Shown here: one piece after another, positions 5,133 to 6,144 of the stretch
How the letters are laid out: the number at the start of each line of letters is the position of its first letter
How positions within the stretch are numbered: position 1 is the first letter of the stretch
Assembly: GCA_021808985.1 (NCBI GenBank)
Contig: JAKBAQ010000171.1
Location: forward strand, 1 to 6,144
Reading direction: 5' to 3'
DNA: 6,144 bases
From: Pseudomonadota bacterium
GTDB taxonomy: Bacteria; Pseudomonadota; Alphaproteobacteria; Acetobacterales; Acetobacteraceae
Made by a program: the position numbers and the translations under genes
The notes under the pieces: model-generated
Seen by the model: only the letters and a program-made list of their open reading frames with translations
Databases searched by the model: none
What the model was told of the DNA's origin: nothing

Positions 5133-6144
5133 TTATGATCTTAGCGGCGCATCGCGCATCACCGCGGCGATGCCCACCGCCAGCAGCGCCACCAGCGCGC
5201 AGGCGCCAAAGCCGGCGGCGAAACCGTGCGCCAGCAGCATGACCGCCGCCAGCGTGGCGCCGAACGCGCCGCCGATGGCGCGGAAGAGCAGCATGCAGCC
5301 GGTGGCGATGCCGACATCACCACGCTGCGCCGCGTTCTGGATGGCCACAGTGATGTTGGGCTGCACCAGACCGATGCCGCCGCCGAGCAGGATGCTGTAT
5401 AGTTCGCACAGCAACAGCGGCGTTGAGGCCCCCATGGCCGCCAGCAGGCCGAGGCCAAGGACGCAGAGCGCCAGGGCGGCCAGCACGGTGGGCTTGGTGC
5501 GCCCCAGCACGCGCGAGATTCGGCCCCCTATATAAGAGAGCATGACGAAGGCCAGCAGGAAGGGCGTGGTGTAAAGCCCGGAGGCGGCGGCGTTGGTGTG
5601 TTTTATGTACTGGAAGAACAGCGGCAGCAGCAGCGAGCCGCCAAAGGTGCACAGGGAGTTGGCGGCCGAGAGCAGCAGCCCGCCCAGCACGGTGGGGTTG
5701 GTGAACAGGCGCAGCGGCAGCATGGGCGCGGGGGCGTGGTGCTCCACCCAGGCGGTGAGGCCGGTGAACAGCAGCCCGGACGCCACCAGGATGAGGGTTG
5801 CTTGTGAGGCCCAGGGGAAATCTCGCCCGCCGGAGGCGGCGAGCACCAGCCAGGCGGTGATGGCGCAGACCAGCAGGGCGGCGCCCAGGAAATCTATGCG
5901 CTGGCCGGCGCCGGCATGCGGCGGCAGGCGGCGCAGCGCCCGGCCGCTGAACACCCAGGCCAGGGCACAGAGCGGCAGGTTGACCCAGAAAATGCCGCGC
6001 CAGGAGATGCTGTCAGTGAGGGCGCCGCCGAGCATGGGGCCGGCGATGCTGGCGATGCCCCACATGCCGCTCATATATATCTGGTAGCGGCCACGCTCAC
6101 GCGGGGGGGCGACATCGGCTATGGCGGTCTGGGCGATGACCATG
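5133..6144 (-). CDS. MFS drug/metabolite exporter, DHA2 (EmrB/QacA) type, C-terminal part (start outside window)
   Basis: The frame is open to the right edge, so the N-terminus (roughly 150 residues, probably TM1-4) is missing. The ATG at 6143 is probably internal, because the protein picks up in mid-domain with A-I-A-D-V-A-P-P-R-E-R-G-R-Y. Numbering from there, the antiporter motif G-I-A-S-I-A-G-P-M-L-G-G is at 29-40, followed by S-W-R-G-I-F-W-V-N-L-P at 47-57, both hallmarks of 14-TM DHA2 exporters. About nine or ten further hydrophobic segments follow. G-G-G-I-G-L-V-Q-P-N at 254-263 and R-A-I-G-G-A-F-G-A-T at 288-297 are also typical. It would export a small compound by proton antiport across the inner membrane; the substrate is unknown. 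The stop is TAA at 5135-5133, 62 bp before the oxygenase start. Confidence 0.92.
   Translation of the reverse strand, partial: MVIAQTAIADVAPPRERGRYQIYMSGMWGIASIAGPMLGGALTDSISWRGIFWVNLPLCALAWVFSGRALRRLPPHAGAGQRIDFLGAALLVCAITAWLVLAASGGRDFPWASQATLILVASGLLFTGLTAWVEHHAPAPMLPLRLFTNPTVLGGLLLSAANSLCTFGGSLLLPLFFQYIKHTNAAASGLYTTPFLLAFVMLSYIGGRISRVLGRTKPTVLAALALCVLGLGLLAAMGASTPLLLCELYSILLGGGIGLVQPNITVAIQNAAQRGDVGIATGCMLLFRAIGGAFGATLAAVMLLAHGFAAGFGACALVALLAVGIAAVMRDAPLRS

Overview
The window is GC-rich chromosomal DNA whose genes look alphaproteobacterial. The AAA+ ATPase (DUF815)/YajC neighbourhood, the long-chain polyprenyl diphosphate synthase divergent from a TrmN6-like methyltransferase, and the c2-type cytochrome fit the Rhodospirillales, and the family Acetobacteraceae is my best guess. 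That placement rests on protein resemblance from memory, not on a search. No mobile element, CRISPR array, phage gene, rRNA or recognisable defence system is visible.

Layout. At the left edge, on the minus strand, lies the N-terminal part of an exported monohaem cytochrome c; its 3' end is outside the window. Upstream of it is about 400 bp without a credible gene, holding a good sigma70-like promoter facing the cytochrome and a strong hairpin near its start codon. Next come two divergently transcribed tRNA genes, tRNA-Leu(CAA) on minus and tRNA-Asn(GUU) on plus, both with encoded CCA and with back-to-back promoter candidates in the 88 bp between them. A DUF815 ATPase (minus) and yajC (plus) are divergent. 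yajC converges on a long-chain polyprenyl diphosphate synthase (minus), which is divergent from a TrmN6-like N6-adenine methyltransferase (plus). The methyltransferase overlaps, tail to tail, a phytanoyl-CoA dioxygenase-like Fe(II)/2-oxoglutarate oxygenase (minus). Upstream of the oxygenase on the same strand is the C-terminal two thirds of a DHA2/EmrB-type MFS exporter, which runs off the right edge.

How they work together. Most of this is housekeeping: respiratory electron transfer, translation, Sec translocase accessory, quinone side-chain synthesis and RNA methylation. Strand switches at almost every gene imply mostly single-gene transcription units. The only plausible functional pair outside housekeeping is the MFS exporter followed 62 bp later by the PhyH-like oxygenase; its substrate cannot be read from the sequence.

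The points most worth a second look are yajC without secDF beside it, the exporter-oxygenase pair, the 34-bp convergent coding overlap, and the structured leader of the cytochrome gene. I did not find a clearly new biological system here.
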